Below, piece by piece: positions 62,845 through 64,000 of a stretch of DNA of 64,000 nt (position 1 is its first letter; each line of letters opens with the position of its first letter). This DNA is from Allobosea sp. OK403. Lineage in GTDB: Bacteria > Pseudomonadota > Alphaproteobacteria > Rhizobiales > Beijerinckiaceae. A program made the translations under genes and the position numbers. The notes below the pieces were generated by a model that did no database searches, was not told the origin of the DNA, and worked only from the letters and a program-made list of their open reading frames with translations. The DNA lies in the NCBI RefSeq assembly GCF_900113835.1, contig NZ_FOQV01000002.1:558001-622000 (forward strand), in the 5' to 3' direction.

Positions 62845-64000
62845 TCACCTCCCTGCCGTCAGCAGCGGCGACCAGGTCGGGTCCGAAGCGAAGGCCGGTG
62901 TCGGCACCGGCACTTCAACGCGCCCGGTGATATCGACCATATAGAGTTTTCCGCCCGACTGCCCGCCAGGATCCCGGAAGAACATGATGTACTGGCCATT
63001 GGGTGCCCAGTTCGGCGCTTCATTGTGGAAGCCCTCGGTCAAGACCCGCTCGCCCGAACCGTCCGCACGCATCACGCCGATGGCGAAACCGCCCGCGCCG
63101 CGCCGGGTGAAGGCGATCAGATCGCCGCGCGGCGACCATGAGGGTTGCGAATAGGAGCCCGCGCCGAAGGAGAGGCGCTTGCCCTCCCCGCCTCCCGAAG
63201 GCATCAGATAGAGCTGTTGCGAGCCGCCGCGGTCGCTCTCGAAGACGATCTGCGTGCCATCAGGCGAATAGGACGGCGAGGTGTCGATCGCGCCCGTCGA
63301 GGTCAGCCGCGTCGTGGTGCGCGAGCCGATATCCATGGCGTAGAGATTGGCGTTGCCGCCCTGCTGGAGGGAGAGCGCGATGCGCGCGCCATTGGGCGAA
63401 AAGCGCGGGCTCGAGGTCATGTCGGGGAAATTGCCGACGATCTGGCGCTGGCCGGTCTCGATGTTGAGCACATGCACGCGCGGCTGCTCGCCCATGCGCT
63501 GCGACATATAGGTGACCTCCTGGGCCACCGGCGAGTAGCGCGGCGTCACCACGGAGACGTCGCCATTGGTGAGATAGCGCACATTGGCGCCGTCCTGGTC
63601 CATGATGGCAAGGCGCTTGCGCCGGTTCTCCTTCGGCCCGGATTCGTCGACGAAGACGACGCGTGTGTCGAAGAAGCCGCCGACGCCGGTGACCTTGGTG
63701 AAGATCGCATCGGAAATGATGTGGCCGACACGGCGGTTATTGCTCGGGTCGGTGAAGTACTGCTGGCCGTCGGTCTGCGTGCCGGTGGTCACGTCCCAGA
63801 GCCGGAATTCGGCCTTGATGCGGCCCGAGCCGTCGCGCGAGACACGGCCCGTCACCAGCGCCTGGACGCCCGCCGCCTTCCAGGCCTCGAATTGCGGAAC
63901 GGAATCGAAGGGCGGATTCCTGTCAGGATGGCGGCTCTTGTCGATCGGCGTGAAATAGCCGGAGCGCTTGAGGTTGTTGGTGATCACGCCCGAGACCAGC
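62845..64000 (-). CDS. tolB: Tol-Pal system protein TolB, 5' end outside the window
   Basis: About 385 residues visible; the frame is still open at base 64000, so the start and signal peptide are missing. The first visible residues [21 protein letters not shown] belong to the N-terminal TolB domain ([11 protein letters not shown]), with [17 protein letters not shown]. The rest is the six-bladed propeller with repeated SPDG/SPNG-type blades: [77 protein letters not shown] and [16 protein letters not shown]. TolB interacts with Pal and colicin/Tol components in the periplasm. It is the first gene of the tolB-pal-cpoB run here. Confidence 0.96.
   Translation of the reverse strand, partial: LVSGVITNNLKRSGYFTPIDKSRHPDRNPPFDSVPQFEAWKAAGVQALVTGRVSRDGSGRIKAEFRLWDVTTGTQTDGQQYFTDPSNNRRVGHIISDAIFTKVTGVGGFFDTRVVFVDESGPKENRRKRLAIMDQDGANVRYLTNGDVSVVTPRYSPVAQEVTYMSQRMGEQPRVHVLNIETGQRQIVGNFPDMTSSPRFSPNGARIALSLQQGGNANLYAMDIGSRTTTRLTSTGAIDTSPSYSPDGTQIVFESDRGGSQQLYLMPSGGGEGKRLSFGAGSYSQPSWSPRGDLIAFTRRGAGGFAIGVMRADGSGERVLTEGFHNEAPNWAPNGQYIMFFRDPGGQSGGKLYMVDITGRVEVPVPTPAFASDPTWSPLLTAGR

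Overview
The window is GC-rich chromosomal DNA from an alphaproteobacterium, most likely a Hyphomicrobiales (Rhizobiales) member of the Bosea/Methylobacterium kind. The pointers are the gene run tolB-pal-cpoB-tilS-ftsH-glmM at the right end, RT0821- and TIGR02301-type envelope proteins, a PagL-like deacylase, and many interspersed hairpin repeats in the intergenic gaps. The genus is an inference from content; no database was searched. No tRNA, rRNA, CRISPR array, insertion sequence, prophage or replication origin was seen, and most genes look like vertically inherited core or shell genes.

Layout. 1-5.5 kb: amidase 3' end, class III aminotransferase, Tat-exported metallophosphoesterase, L,D-transpeptidase lipoprotein, histone-deacetylase-like hydrolase. 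5.5-13.1 kb, minus strand: a RibB enzyme carrying an N-terminal helix-turn-helix domain, chorismate synthase aroC, a 1337-residue poly-epsilon-lysine-synthase-like NRPS and a histidine phosphatase. 13.3-15 kb: folP-folB-folK with overlapping ends. 15.3-22.2 kb: fabI, a J-domain protein, pdxH, an SDR-NUDIX-TIGR02301 overlapping run, and pagL. 22.2-25.3 kb: an ECF42-type sigma factor with two YCII paralogues and a RibD/DHFR-like reductase. 25.4-31.1 kb: nitronate monooxygenase and divergent LysR gene, dihydroorotase, ygfZ, tag, HD hydrolase. 31.2-34 kb: two related secreted vWA proteins with Tad-like N-termini. 34.3-40.3 kb: malate synthase, ArsR/AHSA1 pair, alpha/beta hydrolase, DUF3616 protein, NUDIX. 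40.3-43.1 kb: an outer-membrane protein remnant, then frmR-frmA-fghA for formaldehyde detoxification. 43.2-55.7 kb: small iron-permease-like protein, unknown secreted CxxCH protein, idnO/idnD, GGDEF protein, fhs, exported intradiol dioxygenase, GST, gpmI, outer-membrane barrel. 56.1-64 kb: glmM, ftsH, tilS, cpoB, pal, tolB (5' end cut by the window).

How genes work together. FrmR, FrmA and FghA convert formaldehyde to formate through glutathione, and Fhs nearby can load formate onto tetrahydrofolate, whose pterin part is made by FolB/FolK/FolP. Tol-Pal-CpoB maintain outer-membrane integrity. IdnO and IdnD are the two dehydrogenases of idonate catabolism.

The most unusual items are: a DNA-binding domain fused in frame to RibB, with two matched palindromes directly upstream and a strong internal ribosome binding site; the Pls-like NRPS; a twin-palindrome ArsR operator; two separate 17-bp-period tandem repeats in intergenic DNA; and a repeat superfamily whose CTAG-containing ends supply stop codons of several flanking genes.
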